From contig CAYSSJ010000019.1 of assembly GCA_964433675.1 (NCBI GenBank), positions 1-57,851 of the forward strand: a stretch of DNA of 57,851 bases. Reading direction: 5' to 3'. Positions 9,366-17,809 of this stretch are shown one piece after another. This DNA comes from CAYSSJ01 sp964433675. GTDB lineage: Bacteria > Cloacimonadota > Cloacimonadia > Cloacimonadales > TCS61. Both the position numbers and the translations under genes were made by a program. Under the pieces are notes generated by a model that worked only from the letters and a program-made list of their open reading frames with translations, searched no databases and was not told the origin of the DNA. Positions within the stretch are counted from its first letter, which is position 1. Every line of letters begins with the position of its first letter.

Positions 9366-12300
9366 ATGCGAATTATTAGATTTACTATCTTGTTGGTTGC
9401 ATACATTGCACTAACGATACCATTATACGGAGCTTATTTGGAAGACATTCCCATGACTATAACTGATCCGGACGGAACTCAGTTTGATTGTTATGCATCG
9501 GGCGATGAATTTTTCAATCGGCTTCATGACGAGAATGATTTCACCATTATCGCTGGTGAAGACGGCTACTATTATTATGGAGAAACACGGGATGGGCTGG
9601 TGTATCCCACTCAGTATAGAGTAAACAGCGTTGACCCCGAAAGTGTAGGGATAGAACCTCGCGCTATGATCTCTACGGAAGAATATCAACGGCGTAAAGA
9701 TGAATTTTTAGCTCCAATGCATCAAAGAGACATTCGCGCTCCTCATACCGGAGAGATGAATAATCTGGTTGTCTATATCCGTTTTAGCGATGATAGTGAA
9801 TTTACCCTTACTCGAAATCACTATGATGCCAAATTTAATGGTATGGATAGTATTACTCTGCAACACTATTTTCATGAAGTATCTTATGAGAACTTAAATA
9901 TCGAAAGTCATCACTTTCCTATCTGTCCACCCACTACCAATCTATCTTACCAAGATTCACATCCGCGTAGTTATTATCAACCATATCATGCTGTAAATAA
10001 TCCCAATGGCTATTCTACTTCAGAAGAGAGACGCATTCGTGAGCATACTTTGCTGATGAATGCAATCTACCATATAGAACCTGAAGTTCCGACTGATCTT
10101 GTTATCGATGCAGATGGTGATGGTTATGTGGATAATGTAAGTTTTATTATTCGCGGAAACAGCGGAGCGTGGGCAGATCTATTGTGGGCACATCGATGGG
10201 TACTCTATACATTCGATGTCTTTATTCATGACAAACAGGTATGGGACTATACTTTCCAGCCGGAGAATCAATCAAACGAATCTACCCTTAGCCATGAGAT
10301 GTTCCACACTTTAGGAGCACCGGATTTGTATCGCTACAACAATGATTTTGTTCCCGTAGGTCCTTGGGATTTGATGGCTAGCGGATTTGTACATATGGGT
10401 GCACATATGAAGTGGAAATATGCCAATGGCAATTGGATAGAATCTATCCCGGAGATCACATCGTCAGGCACATATACACTGGATCCTCTCACCTCATCAG
10501 AGAATAATGTCTACAAAATAGCATCGATGAATTCTGCCGTTGAGTATTATGTGGTTGAATATCGAAAACAGACGGGATATTATGAATCCAATCTGCCGGG
10601 TTCCGGCTTGCTGGTATATCGAATCAATCCTGCTGCAGGTAATGGAAATGCACAAGGACCACCGGATGAAGTATATATTTACCGACCAGGTGGTTCTCTG
10701 ACTAATAATGGTGCAGTAAACAGTGCTCATTTCTCTGCTAATGTTGGTCGAACCGTAATAAACTCAGAGACAGATCCTTGGCCCTTTCTATCCAATGGAC
10801 AGGATGGCGGGTTATTTATACATGAGATCGGTTATGCTGAGGATACTATAGATTTTACCGTGGAATTCGGTTTTGTGCCACTGTTTACAACCGACATCAA
10901 TTCAGGACCTCCTGCTCTGGAAGTGCAATTTACCAATACCAGCTTCCCATTGGGAGATATTGACTGGATTGAATGGGATCTAAACGGTGACGGCAACATC
11001 GACAGTGAAGAGATTCATCCCACCTATTTATATGAAGATATAGGCTCTTATGATGTCACCATGCGCATTGGGATAGCTAATGATGTTTATGAAATGACAG
11101 AAGAGAGTTATATTAATGTACACGATACTTCAGATATTAGCGGTAATGTAGCCGGCGAATGGCGTTTACAATACTCTCCTTATACCGTAACTTCAGACTT
11201 ATGGGTAAATCAGGATAAATCCCTTATCATTCATCCGGGAGTAGAGATCGTCATTAACGACGGTAGTGTATTTACTATACATGGCACAATTATCGCTGAT
11301 GCATCAGAAGGTGAACAAATCATCTTCCGTTCGGATAACGGTTGGCAGGGCATGAAAATACTTAGCTCGGATAATGATAACCAAATTATCAATTGCCGAT
11401 TTACCGATAGTTACCGCGGAGCATTGGAAATATCAAACTCAAGAGTAAATGTCGAACAGTCGGTGTTTTACAACAACAGTTCATTGGGAACCGGGGGAGC
11501 TTTTGAGATTTCACATTCTGATGAAGTCACTCTACATAACAATATTGTTAGCAACAATTCCAGCACACAATCTTCCGGTCCGATTAATCTAATAAATTCT
11601 TCGCCAATTATTTCCAATAATATTATTGTAAACAACGATGGCAACTTGGCAGGAGCTATGATTATTCGAACAGATTCTAATCCGCTTGTCATCAACAATA
11701 CGATTGCCAATAATTCTTCCGATAACTCTCTTATCTTTGTATTTCAGGCAAATGCAACAATCATGAACTCAATTCTGCAACATGATGGTGAAGTTATCAC
11801 CGAGGTCGGCAGTAATATTGATATCACCTATTCATTGGTATCGGGTGGATATGAGGGAACTGGTAATATAGATAGTGATCCTCTATTTTCTTCACCTTCC
11901 GGTGGTTCCGGCTCGGAATATGATGGCACCTCTGCTCTGTGGTATCTACAAGAGGATTCACCTTGTATTGATGCAGGAAATCCCGACCCGGAATATAATG
12001 ACATTGAAGATCCGGAGAACCCCGGCTATGCTCTTTGGCCTGCTATGGGTACTATTATAAATGATATGGGCGCTTATGGCGGCTTAGGCTTCGATCATTC
12101 CGTATCAGCTGATGATGAAGTGATCTCGGTGCAAACCACATCCTCTATAAAAGCTTACCCTAACCCTTTCAATCCGGAAACTAACATCGCACTTTCTCTC
12201 GGTGAACAAGATCATAGTAAACCCATTTCACTGAAGATCTATAATGTTCGAGGACAATTAGTTCGAACTCTGATAGACAATAAAACCGTTACAGCAGAAC

Positions 12301-12419
12301 ATAATGTAGTTTGGAACGGAATGGATCAGCGTGGTCGATCAGTTTCGAGCGGAATCTACCTGATAACACTCGATGCTGCTACCACTAGATCTATGCAAAA
12401 GATAATGTTGTTGAAGTAA
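9366..12419 (+). CDS. Secreted M6-family metalloprotease with PKD, beta-helix and T9SS sorting domain
   Basis: A 1017-residue protein with a signal peptide (about 1-23). The M6 (immune inhibitor A-like) catalytic domain (about 110-450) carries the zinc motif HEMFHTLGAPD: H310 and H314 as ligands, E311 as the general base and D320 as the likely third ligand. A PKD domain (about 515-600; WDLNGDG), Asn-rich right-handed beta-helix repeats (about 610-830) and a C-terminal sorting domain (YPNPFNPETNI, VVWNGMD, SGIYLITL, basic end) follow. It is probably a surface-attached or released protease that feeds amino-acid fermentation. It is a single-gene unit between two terminators. A GGGGAG site precedes the ATG. 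Confidence 0.9.
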   Translation: MRIIRFTILLVAYIALTIPLYGAYLEDIPMTITDPDGTQFDCYASGDEFFNRLHDENDFTIIAGEDGYYYYGETRDGLVYPTQYRVNSVDPESVGIEPRAMISTEEYQRRKDEFLAPMHQRDIRAPHTGEMNNLVVYIRFSDDSEFTLTRNHYDAKFNGMDSITLQHYFHEVSYENLNIESHHFPICPPTTNLSYQDSHPRSYYQPYHAVNNPNGYSTSEERRIREHTLLMNAIYHIEPEVPTDLVIDADGDGYVDNVSFIIRGNSGAWADLLWAHRWVLYTFDVFIHDKQVWDYTFQPENQSNESTLSHEMFHTLGAPDLYRYNNDFVPVGPWDLMASGFVHMGAHMKWKYANGNWIESIPEITSSGTYTLDPLTSSENNVYKIASMNSAVEYYVVEYRKQTGYYESNLPGSGLLVYRINPAAGNGNAQGPPDEVYIYRPGGSLTNNGAVNSAHFSANVGRTVINSETDPWPFLSNGQDGGLFIHEIGYAEDTIDFTVEFGFVPLFTTDINSGPPALEVQFTNTSFPLGDIDWIEWDLNGDGNIDSEEIHPTYLYEDIGSYDVTMRIGIANDVYEMTEESYINVHDTSDISGNVAGEWRLQYSPYTVTSDLWVNQDKSLIIHPGVEIVINDGSVFTIHGTIIADASEGEQIIFRSDNGWQGMKILSSDNDNQIINCRFTDSYRGALEISNSRVNVEQSVFYNNSSLGTGGAFEISHSDEVTLHNNIVSNNSSTQSSGPINLINSSPIISNNIIVNNDGNLAGAMIIRTDSNPLVINNTIANNSSDNSLIFVFQANATIMNSILQHDGEVITEVGSNIDITYSLVSGGYEGTGNIDSDPLFSSPSGGSGSEYDGTSALWYLQEDSPCIDAGNPDPEYNDIEDPENPGYALWPAMGTIINDMGAYGGLGFDHSVSADDEVISVQTTSSIKAYPNPFNPETNIALSLGEQDHSKPISLKIYNVRGQLVRTLIDNKTVTAEHNVVWNGMDQRGRSVSSGIYLITLDAATTRSMQKIMLLK

Positions 12420-12432
12420 GCTTAAGATTATG

Positions 12433-12467
12433 ATGGGTAGTTGGTTACTTCAACTACCCATTTTTTT
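12433..12467 (+). terminator. Intrinsic terminator after the M6 protease
   Basis: A perfect 11-bp stem (ATGGGTAGTTG at 12433-12443 with CAACTACCCAT at 12451-12461), 7-base loop and a T-run through 12467. Confidence 0.93.
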
Positions 12468-12479
12468 ATGATTATTGAA

Positions 12480-12506
12480 TTGACAATTCTCCCATCTATA
12501 TAAATT
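12480..12506 (+). promoter_or_regulatory. Candidate promoter of the gene at 12539
   Basis: TTGACA at 12480-12485 is followed by a TATATAAATT stretch at 12497-12506. The spacing to TAAATT (15 bases) is shorter than a standard sigma-70 promoter. It fits better the Bacteroidota-like arrangement of TTG, then 18-19 bases, then TAnnTT. Confidence 0.35.
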
Positions 12507-12538
12507 GTAATCATCTAAAAAATAATAGGGGGGGAAAA

Positions 12539-13438
12539 ATGAGATTGGGCGGAATTATCGTAATCGCAATTTTAGTAGTTTTGTTTTTAATCTTGGTAGT
12601 TGTAAGGATGGGGCCGGATGAAGGATTAGACAATAATTACTGGCTTCAGGTAGAAGAAAATGAAGAATTGGAAAGTGATACATACTATTTTCATCAAGAC
12701 AACTTGGATGTCTCCGAATTACATACCTATAACCTAATCCGAGCAAGAGTAGAAGAACAATGGCAGGAATTTGAAGTAGTGGAAGTTCCCAAAGAGTTTT
12801 GGGATTGGAATTTTAATGCGCGTTTGCAGCAATTGGACGAAATAAAAACTATGATTCAAACTGGAGAGCGAGGTATGCCCACTCTATCCGGTCCGCACAA
12901 TGGTATGATTGCCACGCATGGCAATAAGCGTAAGGATTCTGCTTTCAGCATCAACAATGCAGTCAAAGGCATGGGCTGGCTTCCCAAACCGGAGAAAATG
13001 TCAGAAGTTCGTGATTTATTGTTAGAAACTTGGGACAGTAGTATAATGGAAAAGATCGAAGTGCTGGAGTCCTTATATGAGCGAGGTACGGAGATATTCG
13101 ATTTAAGCAAACAGACCTCATTGGAATTATACACTCATCCTGATTTTGAAACTCAATCTTTTCTCAATCAGATGGCTGATCCCGGCGTTTCTATCGTATT
13201 TCTGGATCTACCTGAATCATATAAACTTCGCTGCATAGTCCAGATGATGCATCCGAATGATCCTTACCTTTCCGATTATGAACGAGAGATTGTTGAATAC
13301 ATCAATTTGATCCACGATTATTTTCATGGTGAGATGGATCGCATATCTATCGGAGTTGTATACCATATCCTCCAAGTTTATGATAATTCACCCGGACGTG
13401 GTGGAAGAGGTACGAGGATAATGCCGCGATTACCATAA
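12539..13438 (+). CDS. Membrane-anchored protein of unknown function
   Basis: A 299-residue protein not assigned to any family. One N-terminal transmembrane helix (about 4-25, rich in I/L/V) is followed by an acidic, mainly alpha-helical soluble part with conserved-looking aromatics (DWNFNARLQQLDEIK). The C-terminal end is short and glycine/arginine-rich (PGRGGRGTR). No catalytic motif is evident. It has a purine-rich GGGGGG site close to the start and its own candidate promoter. It is followed by argF after 94 bases; whether the two are co-transcribed is uncertain. Confidence 0.6.
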   Translation: MRLGGIIVIAILVVLFLILVVVRMGPDEGLDNNYWLQVEENEELESDTYYFHQDNLDVSELHTYNLIRARVEEQWQEFEVVEVPKEFWDWNFNARLQQLDEIKTMIQTGERGMPTLSGPHNGMIATHGNKRKDSAFSINNAVKGMGWLPKPEKMSEVRDLLLETWDSSIMEKIEVLESLYERGTEIFDLSKQTSLELYTHPDFETQSFLNQMADPGVSIVFLDLPESYKLRCIVQMMHPNDPYLSDYEREIVEYINLIHDYFHGEMDRISIGVVYHILQVYDNSPGRGGRGTRIMPRLP

Positions 13439-13532
13439 ATAATGCCAGACTTGTACCGGAAAATAGAGAAATTCCTTGCTCAAAAAAGGGAATTTTAAAA
13501 ATTGAATAAAAAAAATAAAGAAGGAGCATATT

Positions 13533-14531
13533 ATGGGTTTTAATTTAAAAAACAGAAATTTCGTGAAACTCTTGGATTTTACACCGGCTGAGATCAAGTT
13601 TTTACTTAAACTATCCGAGGATCTAAAAAGAGCTAAATATGCCGGAACAGAACAGCAATTGCTGAAAGGTAAGAATATTGCTCTCATATTTGAGAAATCA
13701 TCTACTCGTACTCGTTGTGCTTTCGAAGTAGCTGCTTATGATCAGGGCGCGCATGTAAGTTATCTGGGACCAACCGGCAGTCAGATCGGAAATAAGGAGA
13801 CCATGAAAGATACCGCCAGGGTATTGGGCAGAATGTACGATGGTATCGAATATCGTGGTTTCGGGCAGGAGATTGTGGAAGAATTGGCTGAATATGCCGG
13901 AGTACCTGTATGGAACGGGTTAACAAACGAATATCATCCCACCCAAGTTTTGGCTGATTTTCTCACTGCCAAAGAGCATTTGGATAAACCATATGATAAA
14001 ATGGTGTTTGTCTATATTGGCGATGGACGTAACAATATGGCTAATTCGCTCATGATAGGAGCTGCAAAGTTGGGCATGGATTATAGAATCGTCGCTCCCA
14101 AAAAACTTTATCCGGATGCAGAATTGGTGAAAAACTGCCAAGAAATCGCCAAAACAACCGGCGGCAAGATAACTATTACCGATGATGTTGATGCAGGTGT
14201 AAAGAATGCTGATGTGCTCTATACTGATGTCTGGGTCTCCATGGGAGAAGCCGAATCAGTATGGGAAGAACGTATTAAAATGCTCAAACCTTATCAGGTA
14301 AACAAAAAGCTGATGAGCAAAACCGCTAATCCAAACACTATTTTTATGCACTGTCTCCCCTCGTTCCATAATACAGACACCAAAGTCGGTATGGATATCT
14401 ACAACAAATTCGGAATCAAAGAGATGGAAGTTAGCGACGAAGTTTTTGAAAGTGATGCTTCGGTTGTATTCTATGAAGCAGAAAATAGAATGCACACTAT
14501 AAAAGCTGTAATGGTGGCTACTTTAGCTTAG
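13533..14531 (+). CDS. argF: Ornithine carbamoyltransferase
   Basis: Transfers the carbamoyl group between carbamoyl phosphate and ornithine/citrulline. The 332-residue length is normal. The carbamoyl-phosphate loop STRTR (residues 57-61), the HPTQ equivalent (YHPTQVLADFLT), the ornithine loop (VWVSMGE) and the HCLPSFHNTDTKVG motif are all present. The long HCLPxFH...TKVG form is common to ArcB/ArgI-type enzymes. A catabolic role in arginine fermentation is therefore possible, but no arcA, arcC or arginine biosynthesis gene is adjacent. GAAGGAG precedes the ATG and a strong terminator follows. Confidence 0.93.
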   Translation: MGFNLKNRNFVKLLDFTPAEIKFLLKLSEDLKRAKYAGTEQQLLKGKNIALIFEKSSTRTRCAFEVAAYDQGAHVSYLGPTGSQIGNKETMKDTARVLGRMYDGIEYRGFGQEIVEELAEYAGVPVWNGLTNEYHPTQVLADFLTAKEHLDKPYDKMVFVYIGDGRNNMANSLMIGAAKLGMDYRIVAPKKLYPDAELVKNCQEIAKTTGGKITITDDVDAGVKNADVLYTDVWVSMGEAESVWEERIKMLKPYQVNKKLMSKTANPNTIFMHCLPSFHNTDTKVGMDIYNKFGIKEMEVSDEVFESDASVVFYEAENRMHTIKAVMVATLA

Positions 14532-14542
14532 AAGATAATCAG

Positions 14543-14573
14543 AGAGATGCCCTGAGTGGCATCTCTTTTTTTT
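14543..14573 (+). terminator. Intrinsic terminator after argF
   Basis: A 9-bp stem (AGAGATGCC at 14543-14551, GGCATCTCT at 14558-14566), 6-base loop and eight T through 14573. The next start codon follows the T-run directly, so this hairpin also fills the place where a ribosome binding site would be. Confidence 0.9.
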
Positions 14574-15326
14574 ATGAAAAAATTTATTCTACTTATTCTT
14601 CTAACATCAGCAGGAACTGCTTACAGTCAAACTTTTAATATGAATCCCACTCGTTTCCTGCTCTATTTCACTGCAGCGGGCATAGCCCAATATGCTGCTG
14701 AACAATACGACAATAAATATACCACCCTCCCGGATTCAGATTTTCTTCAGGAATTAGATAGAGATAAAATCTGGAACTTGGATAGACATTTGCTGCGACC
14801 ATATTCATCAGAAAACGAAAAATGGAGCAAATATGTAACTGGCGGACTGGTGGCTTCTGCTATTGCCATTAGTTATGACGATTATGAGTTTTGGGATAAC
14901 ATGAGAGTCTTCAGCACGATTTTGATGACACAATCAGCGGTAGCTCAATGGACGAAAACTTTGAGTAAAAGATCCAGACCATATCTATATTATGATGATA
15001 CTCCTGAAGATCTCAAATATAAGCGTAGAGCCAAACACAGCTTCTATTCACATCATACATCCATATCTTTCGCTTCTGCTACTTATGCTTATTATTACTA
15101 CTATCAAACCCAGAGAAGCAACTGGCAACTTGCTGCTTTGCTATATGGTGGAGCTGTCACTGCCGGTGTGCTTCGCATAAACTCCGGTGAGCATTTCCTC
15201 TCAGATGTCATCGTAGGTGCTTTGATGGGCAGCAGTATCAGCTATTTGATCTGCAGAGCTCACACTTCAGATCAAATCCAGTTCCTACTCTCACCTACTT
15301 CTATGAAACTATCGCTATTTTTCTAA
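14574..15326 (+). CDS. PAP2-family membrane phosphatase
   Basis: A 250-residue protein that begins MKKFILLILLTSAG, a signal peptide or first membrane helix. The three PAP2 motifs are recognisable though degenerate: KTLSKRSRPYLY (motif 1), SFYSHHTSISFA (motif 2, SxxxH) and RINSGEHFLSDVIVGA (motif 3, with His and Asp). It probably dephosphorylates a lipid phosphate such as undecaprenyl or phosphatidylglycerol phosphate. I chose the ATG at 14574 over the GTG at 14556 because the GTG lies in the argF terminator hairpin. No Shine-Dalgarno is present, so expression may rely on coupling or leaderless initiation. Its 3' end overlaps the convergent gene by 4 bases. Confidence 0.75.
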   Translation: MKKFILLILLTSAGTAYSQTFNMNPTRFLLYFTAAGIAQYAAEQYDNKYTTLPDSDFLQELDRDKIWNLDRHLLRPYSSENEKWSKYVTGGLVASAIAISYDDYEFWDNMRVFSTILMTQSAVAQWTKTLSKRSRPYLYYDDTPEDLKYKRRAKHSFYSHHTSISFASATYAYYYYYQTQRSNWQLAALLYGGAVTAGVLRINSGEHFLSDVIVGALMGSSISYLICRAHTSDQIQFLLSPTSMKLSLFF

Positions 15327-16843
15327 TGCTTTCTGGAATACTTTGTTCTACAGATCTTTTCGACTTCGCGAAAATTCACCTTACCACTGGACATCATCGG
15401 AATATCTTCGATAACATGAAATTCCTTTGGTATCGCTATAGAAGGTAGATCTTTTGCCATCTGTCTGAGAATCTTTCTCTTATCTATCTCCCCTGTGGTA
15501 ACAGCTGCCACAATATCTGCTCCTTTAGAAGGATTGGGGACATCTACCACACAACAGATAGTATCACTGGGTAGGTACTTCTCCAGCATATCTTCCACTT
15601 TTACCAACGAGATCATCTCACCACCGATTTTGACAAATCTTTTCAAACGACCGCAGTGCCATAGATATCCATCCTCATCCAATCTACCCATATCGCCAGT
15701 ATCGTACCAACCTTTATGGATCCTTAGCGAGGTCTCCTCTATATCGCCAAGATAACCCTTCATTACCAGATCACCTTTAACCAAGATCTTACCGACTTTG
15801 TTCGCTGGCAAATCTTCCTCAGTATCCAAATCGACAATCCGGACACTTACGCCGTTCATCGGTTTACCAACACTACCCGGTCTGTTAAATTCTGGCGAAT
15901 TAACCGCAATTACCGGACTTGTTTCTGTAGTTCCATAACCTTCGTAAAGCTCAATATTATGCCGTTTTTTGAATCCTTCATACAGATGTGGCATCAATTT
16001 ATCGGCACCGGCAACTGCATATCGGATTGAAGCGAAATCTCCCGGTTCAGATCTCTTTAGATAGCCATAGAAAAATGAAGGTGTTCCCACCATCAAAGTG
16101 ATCTTATAATCCCTTACCAACTTACAAATAGCTTTGTAATCCAGTGGATTGGGATAAGCAACGATAGAGCACCCTAAACTAATAGGAAGCCAGAATACCA
16201 CCGTAAGCCCAAAAACATGGAATAATGGTAGATTGGCTAAGAAAATGTCATCGGAAGATAGTTCGTATGGGATATTATTGAGATTATGAAAAATATTTTT
16301 ATGAGACAGCTGCACAGCTTTGGGTTCTTTCTCGCTTCCACTGGTGAACAAAATCACACAAGTGTCATCATCCTTACCTTTGCCAAATTTTTTCATCAAA
16401 GATGCAGCACTTTTTTTAGAAGTGATCGCTGCCTTTATTTTCTCCAATTTTGTTACGGACGCCATAATATCTTCCAGATAAATCATCCCATCTACCGGTT
16501 CGATATTTAATTTAGCCAATAGTTTTTTGCTGGTAATTATAGTTCTAAAAACGCATTTCTCCTGAGCATATATAGCATTATCATGAGCTCCGGTAGCATA
16601 ATTTATCATCACCGGTATCTTGCCTGCCATCAATACTCCCAAAATAGAGAGCATACAACCCAGTGAAGTTGGCACCATCACCCCCACATAATCACTTTCG
16701 GTATCAGCAAATCTTTTGGACAACATGATCGAAGCTATCAGCATCCGGTCATAACTCAGATCCTTTTCTGTCGCCTGATCATATACGGCGATCTTATTAC
16801 CCATTTTTTTAGCAACTTCTATGAATTTAGATTGCAATTTCAT
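15323..16843 (-). CDS. AMP-forming acyl-CoA/acyl-ACP synthetase
   Basis: A 506-residue member of the ANL adenylating superfamily. It activates a carboxylate as acyl-AMP and transfers it to a thiol. Visible motifs are the phosphate loop ILFTSGSEKEPKAVQLSHKN, the adenine motif YEGYGTTETSP, the hinge motif (GWYDTGDMGRLDEDGYL, CGRLKRFVKIGGEMI) and the C-terminal catalytic lysine in MMSSGKVNFREV. Substrate preference cannot be read; medium- or long-chain fatty acids are likely. The ATG at 16843 is chosen because AGGGAGGGG lies just upstream. A perfect CRP/FNR-like palindrome lies in its promoter. Confidence 0.88.
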   Translation of the reverse strand: MKLQSKFIEVAKKMGNKIAVYDQATEKDLSYDRMLIASIMLSKRFADTESDYVGVMVPTSLGCMLSILGVLMAGKIPVMINYATGAHDNAIYAQEKCVFRTIITSKKLLAKLNIEPVDGMIYLEDIMASVTKLEKIKAAITSKKSAASLMKKFGKGKDDDTCVILFTSGSEKEPKAVQLSHKNIFHNLNNIPYELSSDDIFLANLPLFHVFGLTVVFWLPISLGCSIVAYPNPLDYKAICKLVRDYKITLMVGTPSFFYGYLKRSEPGDFASIRYAVAGADKLMPHLYEGFKKRHNIELYEGYGTTETSPVIAVNSPEFNRPGSVGKPMNGVSVRIVDLDTEEDLPANKVGKILVKGDLVMKGYLGDIEETSLRIHKGWYDTGDMGRLDEDGYLWHCGRLKRFVKIGGEMISLVKVEDMLEKYLPSDTICCVVDVPNPSKGADIVAAVTTGEIDKRKILRQMAKDLPSIAIPKEFHVIEDIPMMSSGKVNFREVEKICRTKYSRKH

Positions 16844-16881
16844 CTCTAACCCCTCCCTTATAAATATTTCTAATATAACAC

Positions 16882-16899
16882 ATGTGATAAAATTCACAT
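16882..16899. promoter_or_regulatory. CRP/FNR-family operator-like palindrome
   Basis: ATGTGA-TAAAAT-TCACAT is a perfect 6+6 inverted repeat that contains the full TGTGA-N6-TCACA consensus of the CRP/FNR family. It covers the presumed -10 region of the minus-strand promoter of the acyl synthetase, which suggests repression by the bound regulator. No CRP/FNR gene is in the window. Confidence 0.6.
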
Positions 16900-16918
16900 T
16901 TTATGATTATTATGTCAA
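16890..16918 (-). promoter_or_regulatory. Candidate promoter of the acyl synthetase gene
   Basis: On the minus strand, TTGACA (16918-16913) is followed by TGAATTTT nineteen bases after the TTG. This resembles the Bacteroidota TTTG-N19-TAnnTTTG layout. It overlaps the CRP-like palindrome. Confidence 0.45.
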
Positions 16919-16966
16919 TTGATTTATTGTTTTGCCATGCTTAAATTGACTGTAAATGCAAAGAAG

Positions 16967-17194
16967 TCAGGTAATTTTCGTACCGGAATATACGAAAGCA
17001 GGTTTACGCATTTTATAATAGCTACCCAGATCTATCCCGATCAGATTGCCACATTTGCATTTGAGCTGACCTTCCGCTTTGAGCGATTGATCATGGCTGA
17101 TCCTACTTTTGTAACAACGTAAAACTTCTCCACTACCATATTTTTTGTATTTGAAGATTTTTTCTTTACACTTGGCGCATTTGATAGTTAACAT
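16967..17194 (-). CDS. Small zinc-ribbon-like protein of unknown function
   Basis: A 75-residue protein with an N-terminal KCAKC (CxxC), a single mid-chain Cys in LRCYKSR and a KCKCGNLIG motif, the usual arrangement of a small treble-clef or rubredoxin-knuckle zinc site. It is basic and has no signal peptide. The ATG at 17194 is preferred to the TTG two codons earlier because GAGGAT is well placed. It has its own promoter-like sequence at 17239-17268. The role is unknown; nucleic-acid binding is a common role of such folds but is not shown here. Confidence 0.6.
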   Translation of the reverse strand: MLTIKCAKCKEKIFKYKKYGSGEVLRCYKSRISHDQSLKAEGQLKCKCGNLIGIDLGSYYKMRKPAFVYSGTKIT

Positions 17195-17238
17195 TTTCAA
17201 TCCTCACTCTCATTTCAACCTCCGAAACTTCTTTTTTT

Positions 17239-17268
17239 ATTTTATGAGATTATCCGCAAAACTGTCAA
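17239..17268 (-). promoter_or_regulatory. Candidate promoter of the zinc-ribbon gene
   Basis: Minus-strand TTGACA (17268-17263) and TAAAAT (17244-17239) are separated by 18 bases and lie 45 bases before the start. It is the best sigma-70-like pair in the window. Confidence 0.5.
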
Positions 17269-17363
17269 CCCAAAATTTTTCTAATCCAAATTCAAGATTA
17301 TAGCTAATTATCAACGATAAACACAATGTAATTACAATTCTTACCATAAGCGTCAAACCTTAC

Positions 17364-17417
17364 CTGAAGAGGCTTCAGAGATTTTACTTGACCATAGAGT
17401 TTGATGTACGCAATTTG
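17364..17417 (+). promoter_or_regulatory. Candidate promoter and small palindrome ahead of the hydrogenase operon
   Basis: A hairpin-forming palindrome CTGAAG-AGG-CTTCAG (17364-17378) is followed by TTGACC (17388-17393) and, nineteen bases after the TTG, GCAATTTG (17410-17417). The first gene of the operon starts at 17461. This is the only promoter-like sequence in the roughly 260-base gap. The palindrome could be an operator just upstream of the -35 box. Confidence 0.4.
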
Positions 17418-17460
17418 CACTCGAAAATAAAGAAATAGGGTGAAAAAAGGATTAGAGGAT

Positions 17461-17808
17461 ATGAAATTAAAACAAGTTCTGGAACTATTGGACGGTGAAT
17501 TACTTACAGAAGAGGCAGATCTGGAGACGGAGGTTTCGAGTGCTTTCGGTTCGGATCTGATCAGTGATATTTTGCATCTAACCAAAGAGCCTACACTTCT
17601 GCTCACCGGTCTTACCAATCCCCAGATAATCCGATTGGCTGATATGATCGATCTCTTCGGTATTGTGTTCGTCAGGGGAAAGATCCCACCAAAAGATGTC
17701 ATAGATATGGCAAAAGAGCGTGATCTACCTTTACTCTCGACCAAATATACCATGTACAAAACAAGCGGTATCCTTTATAATGCCGGTTTGCGAAGCTGTA
17801 AAATTTAG
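17461..17808 (+). CDS. DRTGG-domain protein, hydrogenase operon
   Basis: A 115-residue stand-alone DRTGG domain, the fold also found between the domains of some phosphotransacetylases and CBS-domain proteins. It has the pattern GSDLISDIL, LLLTGLTNPQIIRLADM and VRGKIPP, and ends with LSTKYTMYKTSGILY. Stand-alone DRTGG genes are typical companions of NAD-linked [FeFe]-hydrogenase operons in Thermotogae and Clostridia, where their exact role is unproven; ligand sensing is a guess. The ATG at 17461 has TTAGAGGAT upstream and is preferred to the GTG at 17440. A second copy lies at 19577. Confidence 0.8.
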   Translation: MKLKQVLELLDGELLTEEADLETEVSSAFGSDLISDILHLTKEPTLLLTGLTNPQIIRLADMIDLFGIVFVRGKIPPKDVIDMAKERDLPLLSTKYTMYKTSGILYNAGLRSCKI

Positions 17809-17809
17809 T

